A stretch of DNA of 64,000 nucleotides from Setoptus koraiensis (Eukaryota > Arthropoda), in NCBI GenBank assembly GCA_048013815.1, contig CM106586.1:10540001-10604000 (forward strand), in the 5' to 3' direction. Every line of letters starts with the position of its first letter. Within the stretch, counting starts at the first letter, position 1. The notes beneath the pieces were generated by a model that searched no databases, had not been told where the DNA came from, and was given only the letters and a program-made list of their open reading frames with translations. A program made the translations under genes and the position numbers. Shown in pieces: positions 1-11,064 of this stretch.

Positions 1-340
1 ATATAAGATTTAAGATATGAGATATGTGAGATGCGAGGGATATCATAAGATATTGCCAAGACATCTCAATATCTCACATGTTGTGTTGCGGCTCAATGTC
101 TCATATGGTAGCTATAACGCATAATAGTTGTGTGAGATATCGCGACGGCGGCCTAAAAAACGCTCTCATCTGCTCTCGGCGGGGGCGGCCGCATGACGAC
201 CGATGCGATTTCATGAATGCGAACGGCGATGCGGCGAGTTCATCGCTACCATTCGAATCGGCAGCCGTTGCGACGGCTCGCCACCGATCAATTGCGCAAT
301 ATCCCTCGATTCGGGCCTGCCGAAGCGGGCTGTTCGGCCG

Positions 341-417
341 GCAGATTCGCGGCAGGTTCGCGGCAGATTCGCGGCAGGTTCGCGGCAGGTTCGCGGCAGG
401 TTCGCGGCAGATTCGCG
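341..417. repeat. 11-bp minisatellite, about seven copies
   Basis: The unit is CGGCAGRTTCG, alternating A and G at one position, repeated head to tail about seven times, followed by a degenerate copy. Confidence 0.85.
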
Positions 418-1612
418 AGGTTCGCGACATGAGAAATGAAGTATCTCGCATTGTGCGATATTTCGGATCGGATTGTGAGCAGTGTTCGCATGCAGCGGGC
501 CTCGCACCGCCGCCGGATACCGCCCGAACAGCGCGTCTGAGCGTTGCGCAAGTATTTGTGAGTATCTGTGCAAGTATGTGCGAGTATCTGTGCGAGTATT
601 TGCGAAAATATAAATATTTGCGTGCGCTCATTTGCATATCGAACGCTCATTGGCAGCGCTCGTCGTGTCGGCGCGCACCGACACCGACGACAACAACAAC
701 AACACACACACACACAATATTGCATTATTGGATAATCTTATATAATGATATTATGATGTTGTGATGCAATGATAGCGCACGATGTGATGCGCGATTAACG
801 ACACTCGACAACTATTATGCCTGTTTATATTTATATATCTATTTGTGACTCATGCATGCATTTATGCTGTTGTTGCCGTTGTTGCTGCTGTTGTTGCCGT
901 TGTTGCCGTTGTGCAACAGCAGCAACAACAACGCGCAGCGACTAGACGGCGACTAGGCAACAGCCACGACAACGACCGAGCCAGTTAGTTGGTGGCAGAG
1001 CGAGCCTTCTTTTTATGGCCGCAATCAAACTTTTTCTAATTCTTCTCGTTCGCGTTCTCGTTCGCAACGTTCATTGGCGCGCCGGCCGCGCAGGCCAACA
1101 AATCAACGAATTCCTCGCTACAAATTCAAATCAATTCGCAGTCAGCGTATTCTCGTCTCGTTTGCAAGGTCTCACTCGAGTCGCTGCGATCCCGAGTCGC
1201 TCGCGATTACGAGCCGATGCCGAATGGTTGCCGTCTCAAGTCGGTGGCGTCTGAGAGCGAGTTGCGCGAATTAAATCACCAACTGACAACGACTCAACTC
1301 GCTTGCCCCTAAACTGGGCGCCCCGCCACTGGCGTGTGTGTGGCCGTATATCTTGGTCGTCTGTTTTTTTATTACATAACAACCGCGCCACTTGCCTCTT
1401 TGCCATTTCCGGTGCCATCTGTTCGCTCTCTCGGTCGTCGCTGGCGTCGCTGCTGTTGGCGTTGGCGCGAACAACAACCAACCACCACAGCCGAGCCAGA
1501 CAAAGGCCGATGTGGGTGCCTCTAATCGCTCGTTTCGGCGGCCACTCGGCCGCACTCGGCCGCAGCTCGGCCGCAGCTCGGCCGAAGCTCGGGGGCCCAG
1601 CCCAGCGGACGC

Positions 1613-1649
1613 CCGACCGACCGACAGACCGACCGACAGACCGACCGAG
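1613..1649. repeat. GACC/GACA short tandem repeat
   Basis: A tetranucleotide run of CCGA units is interrupted regularly by CAGA, giving a 12-bp higher-order period. It follows a block of repeated GCTCGGCCGCA units at about 1545-1590. Confidence 0.8.
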
Positions 1650-1965
1650 CGCCAGCTCAACGATGCCCATTACGTCATTTTGAGTGGCTGGCGGCGGCGT
1701 TGCGTCATTGCAAGTGCTCGCATATTATCCAGTGCACAACACACACACACACACGACACAACGGGCGCATTGTGTTTTAATGCGCTGCCAAGTGCACATC
1801 CCAAAAAACACATGTAAATTACACACGACGCAATGTTTGTGTGTAAGTGGCCTTTATGAGTAGCGTTGAGTGATGTTATGTAATGAATTGATGCGATTGC
1901 GATTGAGATTGAGACAATGTGCAGCGGCGGGCCCGCAATCGAACGTTGTTGCCGTTGTTTCTGTC

Positions 1966-2033
1966 GTTGTCGCTGTTGCTCGGTTGTCGCTGTTGCTCGG
2001 TTGTCGCTGTCGCTCGGTTGTCGCTGTTGCTCG
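1966..2033. repeat. 17-bp minisatellite, four copies
   Basis: The unit GTTGTCGCTGTTGCTCG is repeated four times, with one T-to-C change in the third copy. Confidence 0.85.
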
Positions 2034-3660
2034 GCTCTTGATGATGCAACTGGCAAACGAGCGCGCTGACACAATGCGCGCCGACAATAAAATAAAATGT
2101 GACACATTTTTTTATCCGCTTCCTTTGCGCACTTTTTGCACATGCTGCCCCTGTCGCTCTGTCGCTGCCAATCGCTACTCACGCTTGTTTTTCATCATGG
2201 CCACACACACTTAATTATTGCATCTTTGCATATTCAATTATCTCCTTTTCGCATAATCGCGTCGGCAGCAACTTTTCGTCGTCGCAGCTCGCGGCGAGTC
2301 GGCCCACAACAGCGCTCAATAACGCACAACAAAGCAAACGCTAGACGTACTGAAAACTCGACAATCTCGAGTCGAGATATCGCGACAACGGGCTAAAAAA
2401 TCGACTCTCGTCGCTTTCGAATTCACTGCGGCTCTCGCATTCGCTGCGCGCATTCGTCAAAGTTTGAGACCCAAACTCATCAGCGATTTCGCCGGAGCTC
2501 TCAATCGGTCGGCGATTTCAAATCGCCGGTCGTGAACGCGCCCCGAAATCTGCCCACATCCTCAGTAATGTAACATCACTCAGAGGCTTGTGCGGCGGCC
2601 CAATTGGCGCCACTGATCCGGTGGCCGCGATGGGGGCCCCGCTGTGAGGCCTGTCGTTGCGGTTGGCGCGGCCACGCAAGTGTCACAAACAATCACAATT
2701 GCGACACGATCGCGACACCATTGAGACATGCCACTGCCACTGACTGTGCGAAATTGCGCGCATTGTGAAAAACAAAACAAGTGGGCCCGATGTTGCGTAA
2801 TAAGTCGTTGCGCAATAAGTCGTTGCGTAATGACTGTCGGCTAATCGTGCCGGAACGTGCCAACGGACGGCACAACGGTTTCGGTTGCGCAACGGGCATC
2901 GCGTTCACTAGTTACTATTATGACTAACTGCATGTAAGTGCGTGTAAAATATAAAATGTAACTGTTTATGAGTTTTGAGTGCGCCAAAACGGGCCGGAAA
3001 CGGCCCTAACGACTCGGGCCATTGTTGTTATCGTTATCACTTGATCGGCGGCATCGTCGGGCGCGCACTGTCAGCGATGATGCCATCCCGACGGCCGGCC
3101 GGCCGGCTGATGGGCGCAGATAGTGGCGACAGATAACAGCGAGATGATACACAAATCATAGAGGCATAATAGCGATAAAATAGCGAGATGATGCACAGAT
3201 GATAGCGAGATAAAACAGAGCGATCGCTTCATTGGGCCCAATTGCCCACTGCTCGCTCCACTGATGCTTGGCCGGCCCGAAGCGTGCCCCCGTTGCGCAC
3301 CGGCGACGTCTCGTTGGCGCGTTGGCGACATCTCACGCGACATCTCTCGCAAATTGGCCAACTTGCAACTTTGCGAGCCTCCTCTCTCGAGCAAGTCGAC
3401 GCGCTCGCTAGAGGAAGCGCTCGAATCGTTCGCGACAACAAGCGCCCGATTCGTTCGAGACAAGAAGCGCTCCAAGTGCCCAACTCGAGCTGGCGCGAAC
3501 GGGCCGCCTCGCTTGAACGCCAGCGTAAACGCGCCAGCAATTCCTGTTGCCCGGTGCCCTGTTTTTTACTATTTTACGATCAACGGGGCCGGAACTGAGC
3601 GCTCGCGCACATGGCTCGCCACTGCACGCCACCAAATCTGTGCCGAATGGGCCAAGTGGG

Positions 3661-3737
3661 CCAACGTGCCAACGTGCCAACGTGCCAACGTGCCAACGTG
3701 CCAACGTGCCAACGTTCCAAAGTGCCAACGTGCCAAA
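3661..3737. repeat. 8-bp minisatellite CCAACGTG
   Basis: About six perfect copies of the octamer CCAACGTG are followed by three or four degenerate copies. Each junction recreates AACGTG, so the array is also a row of ACGTG motifs. Confidence 0.85.
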
Positions 3738-3927
3738 TGCGCCAAAGTGCCGAATGCGCCAGAGCGTCAAAGTGTAAGCCGAGCGAGCAGCCCGAAACAA
3801 TCATCGCCGGGCCCGGCGATGACGCAAGCGCCCAGTGGTAAGTCAAGCACTCAAGTCGAGACTAATTGGTGCTGAGCAAGATAAGAGCGACGGCGAGATC
3901 TTTTCATTTCTTGCGAAGTTTCGAAGC

Positions 3928-4002
3928 GTCCGAGCTTCGAAGGTCCGAGCTTCGAAGGTCCGAATTTCGAACGCGCCCGAGCTTCGAACGCGTCCGAATT
4001 TC
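3928..4002. repeat. About 15-bp repeat with TTCGAA cores
   Basis: Roughly five degenerate copies of GTCCGAGCTTCGAAG occur here. Each contains the palindrome TTCGAA. Confidence 0.7.
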
Positions 4003-4357
4003 TCTCGGAATCCAGCAGATGAGTCACTTTGGGCCACGATGGCTGCGCAAACAGGTTGTTGTGCGCGATGAGCCGACAGCGTCATAGGTGAATCGGTTGC
4101 CCGAGCCGATGAGTCGCTTTTATTCGGTTGATACCAAGTGACCGAGCTGGCCTAACTGGCCTGCGACTGTTTTGTACACTGATTACTGTTTTGTGCACTG
4201 ATTACTGTATACACAAATTGCCAATTGGCGCAACCATTGGCTACCCATTGCGACCAATTGCGACTGGCACAGGTGTAATTGGTCGCAAGCCACGGTCACG
4301 GTTCAATGCGGCCCCCGCGTCTTGCAGCCATCGGCCATCGCTGGCCATATGTCGCGT

Positions 4358-4413
4358 GGCCAGTTCACCTGTGGCACGGCCAGTTCACCTGTGGCACGGC
4401 CAGTTCACCTGTG
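4358..4413. repeat. 20-bp tandem repeat, nearly three copies
   Basis: The unit GGCCAGTTCACCTGTGGCAC is repeated at 4358, 4378 and 4398. Each copy contains one CACCTG E-box, so this array is part of the larger E-box cluster. Confidence 0.85.
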
Positions 4414-5326
4414 CCCGCACGGCCAGCCTATGACATGGGCACAAACAACGGATATTACATAACAATATTTTATACGATACAGTTTGTATGATGGTTGAGT
4501 TATAGTTGCGCAACATGGCGCATAGTTGTGTAGTCGTATCGGTGCAGTCATCGGTGCCAAGTAGCCATAGTTGCGCAATATAGTTACACATAATGTAATA
4601 TAGTTACACATAATGTAATATAGTGTTTGCACATGCTGCGCGGTTGGTGCGTCCAAATATTATGATTACCGTATATGTGATCAACAGTGAATCTAGTGCC
4701 TCAGGTGAGCTTACGTAACGTATCAATTAAAGTGGAGCTGGCCAGGTTGCATTGATGCATTGGCAATTAGCAGCAAACAGCGGACGGCAAACAGCGGCCA
4801 GCGACGAATATAAACTATCGAAGCGAGCAATCGGAACGCATTCGGCCTGGCATTGTGCCGGCAACAGTGTGAAGCCGAATCAGTGACTCGTTACATCACG
4901 ATCACGGCGACACTGCGGCGATGCACACACATATCGATGACAATGGATACGCACGGATAATGTGCGATATAATTGTGACGCAATATGCGATATAATTGCG
5001 ATGCGATATGCGATACAATTGCGCTAATGCCAAATGCGATATAATTGTGACGCAATAAGCGGCTAACAACAATATTGCCGCATATTGGCCGCCCGGCGAC
5101 AAGTGTGCCAATTTAAATGGCTCACGCTCGCAATTCGCAATTGTCAGTTCGGCATTGAGCATGTTGAATGGAGCTGCGAATGGATATTTCAGGTGCCGGG
5201 CCCGATAATGATCATGGTGCACTTGCCAGTGAGTACGCAAGTGAGTCGCGGGCCGGCCGTCAGGGCGGCGTTCGTTCAATTGTACGCGTCAATGAATTCG
5301 CCGTCCACTGCCATGGCCGCCGCTCT

Positions 5327-5386
5327 ACACTCACCTGTGCCACACTCACCTGTGCCACACTCACCTGTGCCACACTCACCTGTGCC
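5327..5386. repeat. 15-bp tandem repeat, four perfect copies
   Basis: ACACTCACCTGTGCC is repeated four times without change. Each copy carries one CACCTG. Two CAGGTG copies in the opposite orientation follow at 5395 and 5413. Confidence 0.9.
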
Positions 5387-5732
5387 ACAGCCGACAGGTG
5401 AGTGCAAGGCGACAGGTGAGTGTAGAGTGGGCAGTGGGCAGCTGAATGGGGGCTTCGCTCACTCATTCACAACTGTTGCGTAGTGGCGGCCATGAATGGG
5501 ACACTCGAGAGTCTCAAGTTGAGAGTCTCGAGTTGAGACGCGGGCCGGTCGCCGGTTGGATCACTCACGCGTACAATTCATTGTCGTCATCGTTGTTAAT
5601 GGCCTGCGATGGCCCGCCAATCGTAGGGCCGGCGATATGATTTGCAGGCCGTCGCCGGACAGCAGCGACATGATTTAATTAGTGCTGCCCACGCCATTAG
5701 CGCTGATATTGTCTGCAACATCGGCTGTTGCA

Positions 5733-5767
<35 letters not shown>

Positions 5768-5922
5768 GTCAGCCAGTTATCATCTGTCAGTTATTATCTG
5801 TGCATTATCATTGGTATTGTTGTGCATTATTATTAGCATTGCATAAGAGTGTGCGCACACTGAGCGAGCCGACGCTCGGTCGCAACAGGTGAGCCGAGTT
5901 TATTAGTTTTGTCGTCGCTGCC

Positions 5923-5952
5923 TATGTAACATATGCGCTCATATGTTACATA
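5923..5952. other. 13-bp perfect inverted repeat, 4-base loop
   Basis: TATGTAACATATG at 5923-5935 pairs perfectly with CATATGTTACATA at 5940-5952 around the loop CGCT. It could be a dimer-binding site or a hairpin; no gene is adjacent. Confidence 0.6.
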
Positions 5953-6082
5953 TCAGATGCATTGGCGATATTGTTGGCCCATTGGACACACATTACATAA
6001 TCATAATTACATAACTTGGCGCTATTCATGCCATCGATACCTTGCCTAAATAACTGGCTGCACACACACAGTCACTGTGCAG

Positions 6083-6155
6083 CACAGGTGACTCAGGTAT
6101 CGGCACAGGTGACTCAGGTATCGGCACAGGTGAGGCGGGCATCGGCACAGGTGAT
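6083..6155. repeat. 21-bp tandem repeat, about 3.5 copies
   Basis: CACAGGTGACTCAGGTATCGG begins at 6083 and 6104, with degenerate copies at 6125 and 6146. Every copy keeps CAGGTG while the rest drifts. Confidence 0.85.
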
Positions 6156-7698
6156 AGTACAGGCAACACGGTGAGCGTATCATCGGCGATAATCGGCCGG
6201 CGCAACCTGTTTAATGCTTCACATACGGCTTCTTGGCAGCATAAATAACGCCAAGTAATGCCATTACAAAATTATAATTGAGCCAGCTCTATAAATGAGA
6301 GAGCGCCGCTCGCCAACGAAGCGCCCCCAGTCGGCTGTTGCGGCTGCCTGTTTGCGCAGTCACCTGTTACCTGTAGTTGCCCGAAGTTGCCTGTAGTTGG
6401 CTGTGGTTGCCCGTAGTTGGCTGTATTTGGCTGTTGTTGGCTGTTGTTGTGAGTGGTGCGCTCGACGAGCACAAGATGTATAATATTAATGCATGTGATA
6501 TAGGTAATTGCGATTTGTTTGTGCGTGCGCTGTGATTGATTTGTGATCAACAGTTGTCGTTGTCGTTGTTGTTGTTCGCTCGCTCGTTCGCTTGTTTGTT
6601 TGTTCACCATTTCGAGTTCATTGAGATTTGTTGCTGTTGTCGTTGCTGTTGTTGGTGCTGTTGTTGCTGTTGGCACAATAGCAGCGCCAATTAAGGACTC
6701 GCAGCGACACAGACGGGCTCGCAAATGATGCAGTCGTGAGTTGCACAAATCAATCCAAATCTATGTGTAACGACTAATAAGCAACCAACGACGACGACGA
6801 CGACGACTAAACAAATTGTTTGCTTGTGCTGTCGTCTTGTTATTTCGCATTATGGCAACATTAGATCACACATATTGCACTTGTTAGCAAGGCTTGCGCA
6901 CCAAGATGAATTGACATGTATGATAAAAAGTGACACGCCAATGCCACTCGCAATTGGCGCCGATGCCAGTCGTAAGGCCAACGCCAATCGTCAGTCATTG
7001 CGCGCTGAATTGCGCGATTGTCGCCCAAATTTGATTAATTAGCTAGTTAATTAGGCGTATGCGTACATGACATGTGTTTGTAATGTGTGTGTGTGTGTGT
7101 GTGTGTTGCTGCCACCAGCCATCGAAGCGACAACAAATAAACAAACAAGCAAACAAATAAACAAACAGACAAACACAAACAAACAACAACCGGCCTGGCG
7201 AGTCAAGACACTCGGGCAAGCGCGCCAAACACGACAAAATGCATAATAATCGATACGGCCATCACCTCGACACGGCCCATGATAATGCACCGGCTTACAC
7301 GGATATCTCACAATGAGTTCACAATGAGTTGCCAGCATAAATGATGCAATGTGCAATTTGTCAATTGAATGACAATTGCCGCCAAATCGCACCCATTGGC
7401 CATCACAGATTGGCTATCACACAGACTGGCTATCGCAGCCGCGTTTGGTCATTGCAGCCGCGACCGGTTAACCGGCTAACGGTGCTCGCCCACGCAAAGC
7501 GCCTGTCGAGCCCGCAGTGGACATCGCGAACGGTTGGCAAATCGACGGGCAAATCGACGACGAATCCGCTGGCGATCGTCACAGTCATCAACTGGCGATC
7601 GTCGACTTGCGACGCGTTTCGTCGTCGTCGGTATTGTGGCTCGTGTGGCCCGCTGGTTGGCGACGGCGATCCGTCGCCGCGGCCCAATTTCTGGTATC

Positions 7699-7790
7699 GA
7701 TATCGGCCAACTCGTCTGTCGATATCGGCCAACTTGACTGCCCCGACATCGGCCCACTCGGCTGTCGATGTCGCCCAACTCGAGTATCCA
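7699..7790. repeat. 22-24-bp degenerate tandem repeat, four copies
   Basis: Four diverged copies of GATATCGGCCAACTCGNCTG follow one another. Confidence 0.7.
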
Positions 7791-8560
7791 TGCCGAGCAG
7801 CGCCGCATACCGATCCATTAATCAATCAATTATCGCAAGGGCGAAAAAAGTCGCCGTCGGCATTGTTGGCGCTGCGGATTGGCGACGGCACTTGAGTCAG
7901 CAGAGTGTGACTTATGGGTGACTCGATGGTTGTTTCGCTTCTCAAATATTGATCGAACATTGATATCGGGGTCGCTGCTTCTCGTCGCCAGTTATCTAAT
8001 GATAGCTCTCATACTGCGATGCTGCTGCTGCTGCTGTTACTCTCCCACTGCAAAATGTAAATTTAATGGCGACACACACGGCTGTATCCATTAGATGATA
8101 TGAGGAGGATGTTAGATTGAAATTAAGATAGATGTATAATGATGTCGTCGAGTGGTGGTGGTGGTGGCACAGTTCAAGATGGTGGCGATTGCATTTTTGA
8201 GACTCTATTGCTCTATTGCTCTATTGCTCTATCAGTGTATCACTCCGTCACTCTTGCGCTCTATTACAACACAACTACATTACTCCATCGCTATATTGCC
8301 ATAAGCATAATTACAACAACAACAACGACGACGACGACGATAGATTCGAGAGATCCCAACGACGAGATTCAAAGCCATACATCGGAGGCATGAGCAGATG
8401 AAGAGACGAGCAGATGAGGAGAATATAATAAAAAAGAATATTAAATGGCATGCTATATTATCATAGTTAAATTGTCAAAATGTGTCACCCATGACTAGTA
8501 AAGCATACAAAATTAATGTTTATGTATCGCGCTTCGTTGGGCCTGCGTTAAATATCTATC

Positions 8561-8595
8561 GCTGGCGAGCGCTACTGTTATCGTCGCTCGCCAGC
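8561..8595. other. 11-bp perfect GC-rich stem-loop
   Basis: GCTGGCGAGCG (8561-8571) pairs with CGCTCGCCAGC (8585-8595) across a 13-base loop. There is no U-run after it and no gene adjoining. Confidence 0.5.
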
Positions 8596-9251
8596 TTGAT
8601 GTAAAAAGAATATCAACGACGACAGAATCAAGAATCAAGAATCGGCAATCGGCGATACGCCATTATTGTGCCGACGCTTGACTCATCATCATCATCACGG
8701 CGCTATTATCATCATCAGCAGCAGCATCACGGCAATGCCGTCATGCTGACGATGATAATAACTATTCCGATCGCATTCCTAAAGTTGCAACGCTGCCCTA
8801 ACAAATAACATGCCACTGGCATTACCATTGATAATCCCATCTCATCTGGCTCAGTGTGGTATTCAAGTGTATCAACTTGTAGCTTGCAACAACGCAATAT
8901 AAACTGATGAATGAGATAAATAAATAACAACTCCACTGCAGCGACTGCAACTGTTATGCAATAATATAGCAATGGTAATGCAATTGTGTAGCACCATGCT
9001 GCCGTTGCCATTGTTATTATGCAAATAGTTTGTGTAATAAGGTGATAAGCCGATAAGCGCTGGTGTTTGCTAGGCTGATTTGTTGCATAATGATATACAA
9101 TATAATGTGCGTGGGTGCACAATCAACCTATATAGGGTGCGTGAGTTTGATAAGCTCACCTATATCTGATTGTCTCGTCGAGCGATCGCATTGTCGCGTG
9201 CACAACGGCCCTCTGTAACTGATATCTAATCAATTGTACTTGTTCATATAG

Positions 9252-9310
9252 TCATTTATACCGACTCGTCTAATCATTTATACCGACTCATCTAATCATT
9301 TATACTGATT
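9252..9310. repeat. 21-bp tandem repeat before the splice acceptor
   Basis: TCATTTATACCGACTCRTCTAA occurs nearly three times, ending about 40 bp before the acceptor at 9352. Confidence 0.8.
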
Positions 9311-9352
9311 ATTCTCTATGCCACCCGTGTACCTGTTTCATTCGTACAACAG

Positions 9353-10374
9353 GTGACTTTAGCGATGACGACGAGCGACCGCTCGAGGAAGACGACCTCA
9401 TTGACGATGACGAGCTCAGCATGACAGGCTCAACTGGCTCACAGCACAATCACATGGGCCAACGGAACCCCATGGCCGCGGGCTCCAACAGTAGTGGTGG
9501 CCAGCCCAATATTGGCCGACATCTCAATCTAAATCTCAATTTGAACCACCACAATCTTCATAATAGTGCTCACCATCATCATCATCACAATCATCATCAT
9601 CATCAACAATTAGCGGCCGGCTTTGCCATGGCCAGCCAGTTTGCCGCCGCTGCTGCTGCGGCCGCAGCAAATCAGCATCATCAATTGGGCAGTGAGGCCG
9701 CTAGCGCTAAATCAAATTTGGCCAATTTAATTCAACAACAACAACAACAGGAGGCACTCGATTTGGGCATGAGAAGTGGCGATTCTGTGACCTCTGGCAC
9801 GCCAACATCACCACACTCCACCAATAATGATCTTAGTCTAATCAACAACAATCATCACCAATCTATTTTGTCCAGTATCGTAAAAGCAAATAAGAATTTA
9901 AATATCAGCAAAAACAACAGCAACAATAACAGTATTAACAACAGTCATCAACGTCTCAAGGTCGACATCAATAACAAACATCACCATCATCGTCATCATT
10001 CTAACTTACATAGGCAGCAGCAACCTGTGTCACCATTTAACGATGAAGAAGATCATCATGATGAATCAATGCCACCCTCTGATTCCGAGGACAATAATAA
10101 CAACAACAACAACGATATGATGCTTTTAAATGATGATCAACAACAAAACCAACAATCATCCGTTGATGATGCAACAACAAGGAAACAAGGGGAGCAACAA
10201 CTACAAATACAACACCAACAACAACAACAACAGAGCGACACAAACAACAACAATAGCTGCAACAAAACTAAAGCAACTCTAACAGGTCCCAACAATTCGC
10301 AGATGCTTGTTAGTATGGATGTTAACGGTGTCCTCTACCAGGGAGTCCTATTCGCTTGCCCTAGGAAATTATAA
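9353..10374 (+). CDS. retn: Last exon of a probable ARID3/dead ringer transcription factor (partial)
   Basis: This is a terminal exon: it begins after a pyrimidine-rich acceptor ending CAACAG, in frame with an acidic stretch (DFSDDDERPLEEDDLIDDD), and ends at a stop followed at once by AATAAA-type signals. The encoded 340 or so residues are rich in His, Gln, Asn and Ala homopolymers. Two islands are informative: QQEALDLGMRSG-TP-SPHS in the middle, and the very C-terminus, LVSMDVNGVLYQGVLFA. The latter resembles the beta-hairpin part of the REKLES domain of ARID3 and fly Dead ringer, where LNGVxYxGVL is typical. The ARID DNA-binding domain is not in the window and would have to lie upstream, off the left end. 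If right, this is the C-terminus of a nuclear AT-rich-DNA-binding developmental regulator. The call rests on a short motif and could be wrong. Confidence 0.45.
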
Positions 10375-11064
10375 ATAGATGATAAATAAAAATAAATTAA
10401 ATATAGCCAACTCGCTATCGATTTATAGTCGCACATACATGTTGATATGTTGTTGTTGATGGGTCCCTCTATTCGGCCTCAATTCCTCCTGATCTGATAT
10501 CCTGTTGTGTTGACAGTCTTCTTTTCCATCCTCCTTTATCACAATTGTCTATCACGTCCTTAGTTCAGTCGGCTCATAATTAATAATCATCTCATTAGAG
10601 CACAGCCAGCTTCATATACGTGTATTGCACGAGCCCATTATCGACCAACAATAGGAACAATATGGCTGATTATCACTGCTTGCATCGCCACGACAACCCT
10701 CTGGGCACTCGTTTGTTTGCTGTGATTCACCTCGTCAAAGTCACCCAGATCGTATGTGACGTTACGGAGGCGAGGATTGCATTGAACTTGATGGCGAACG
10801 TTTATTTGACAAATGAGCAAGCAAGCAAACAAGTAGATAAAGACAATGTCAAGTGCGACACAAATGAACTTGTTGACGAAATTCGGCTAGATTTTTCTAT
10901 ATTTTCAGCCAATATTATGCTATAGTAGTTCATATTAGTTTAGCATTCGTGTTTTAACATAACTACCGAAACATACAAGCTGGTTAGAGTCGGTGGCAAA
11001 ACCAAAAGGTCCTGCTGCTTCCGTTGACCTATTTGAAGAAATTATGCGCCACAAAATCGAGTGC
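10375..11064. other. 3' flank between two convergent genes
   Basis: AATAAA-like signals at about 10384-10400 probably end the plus-strand transcript. An open frame at about 10620-10925 has no recognisable protein features. Nothing else is supported. Confidence 0.4.

Larger units (their letters stand above)
1..4200. other. Non-coding GC-rich DNA with many short tandem repeats
   Basis: No reading frame here resembles a protein: the long open frames run through repeats in several frames at once, as expected of GC-rich low-complexity DNA. The stretch carries several minisatellites, listed separately, and CAG/GTT-type trinucleotide runs such as those near 870-930. Because the next clear coding exon downstream on the plus strand starts with a splice acceptor near 9353, this region is probably intron or upstream regulatory DNA of that gene. 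That assignment is inference. Confidence 0.5.
4270..6366. promoter_or_regulatory. Homotypic cluster of CACCTG/CAGGTG E-boxes
   Basis: Seventeen copies of the hexamer CACCTG or its complement CAGGTG lie in about 2.1 kb. They start near 4270, 4366, 4386, 4406, 4702, 5332, 5347, 5362, 5377, 5395, 5413, 5886, 6085, 6106, 6127, 6148 and 6361. Most sit in the extended form ACAGGTG/CACCTGT. About one would be expected by chance in random DNA of this length. The hexamer is the classic site of Snail, Scratch and ZEB zinc-finger repressors and some bHLH dimers. Several copies also look like splice donors (CAG|GTGAGT), an alternative reading. Eleven copies belong to three unrelated tandem arrays and six lie outside them. 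The target gene is unknown; the probable dead ringer exon lies 3 kb downstream. Confidence 0.45.
6400..9352. other. Non-coding DNA upstream of the ARID3-like exon
   Basis: Simple repeats dominate: GTTGTT runs, a (GT)n tract near 7085, CAAACAAA runs near 7140-7190, and GAC and CAT triplets near 8310 and 8690. No open frame resembles a protein. It is probably the intron in front of the exon at 9353, because a pyrimidine-rich acceptor precedes that exon. Confidence 0.45.

Noticed and set aside
78-764. Several overlapping long open frames on both strands
   Set aside because: They arise from the 11-bp minisatellite and GC-rich DNA; none has domain features, and they contradict one another.
7341-7921. 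Open frames of 110-184 residues on both strands
   Set aside because: Repetitive GC-rich sequence, open in many frames at once and with no recognisable protein features.
10620-10925. 101-residue frame after the ARID3-like exon
   Set aside because: It does not begin at a well-placed ATG, has no known similarity, and probably lies in 3' untranslated sequence.
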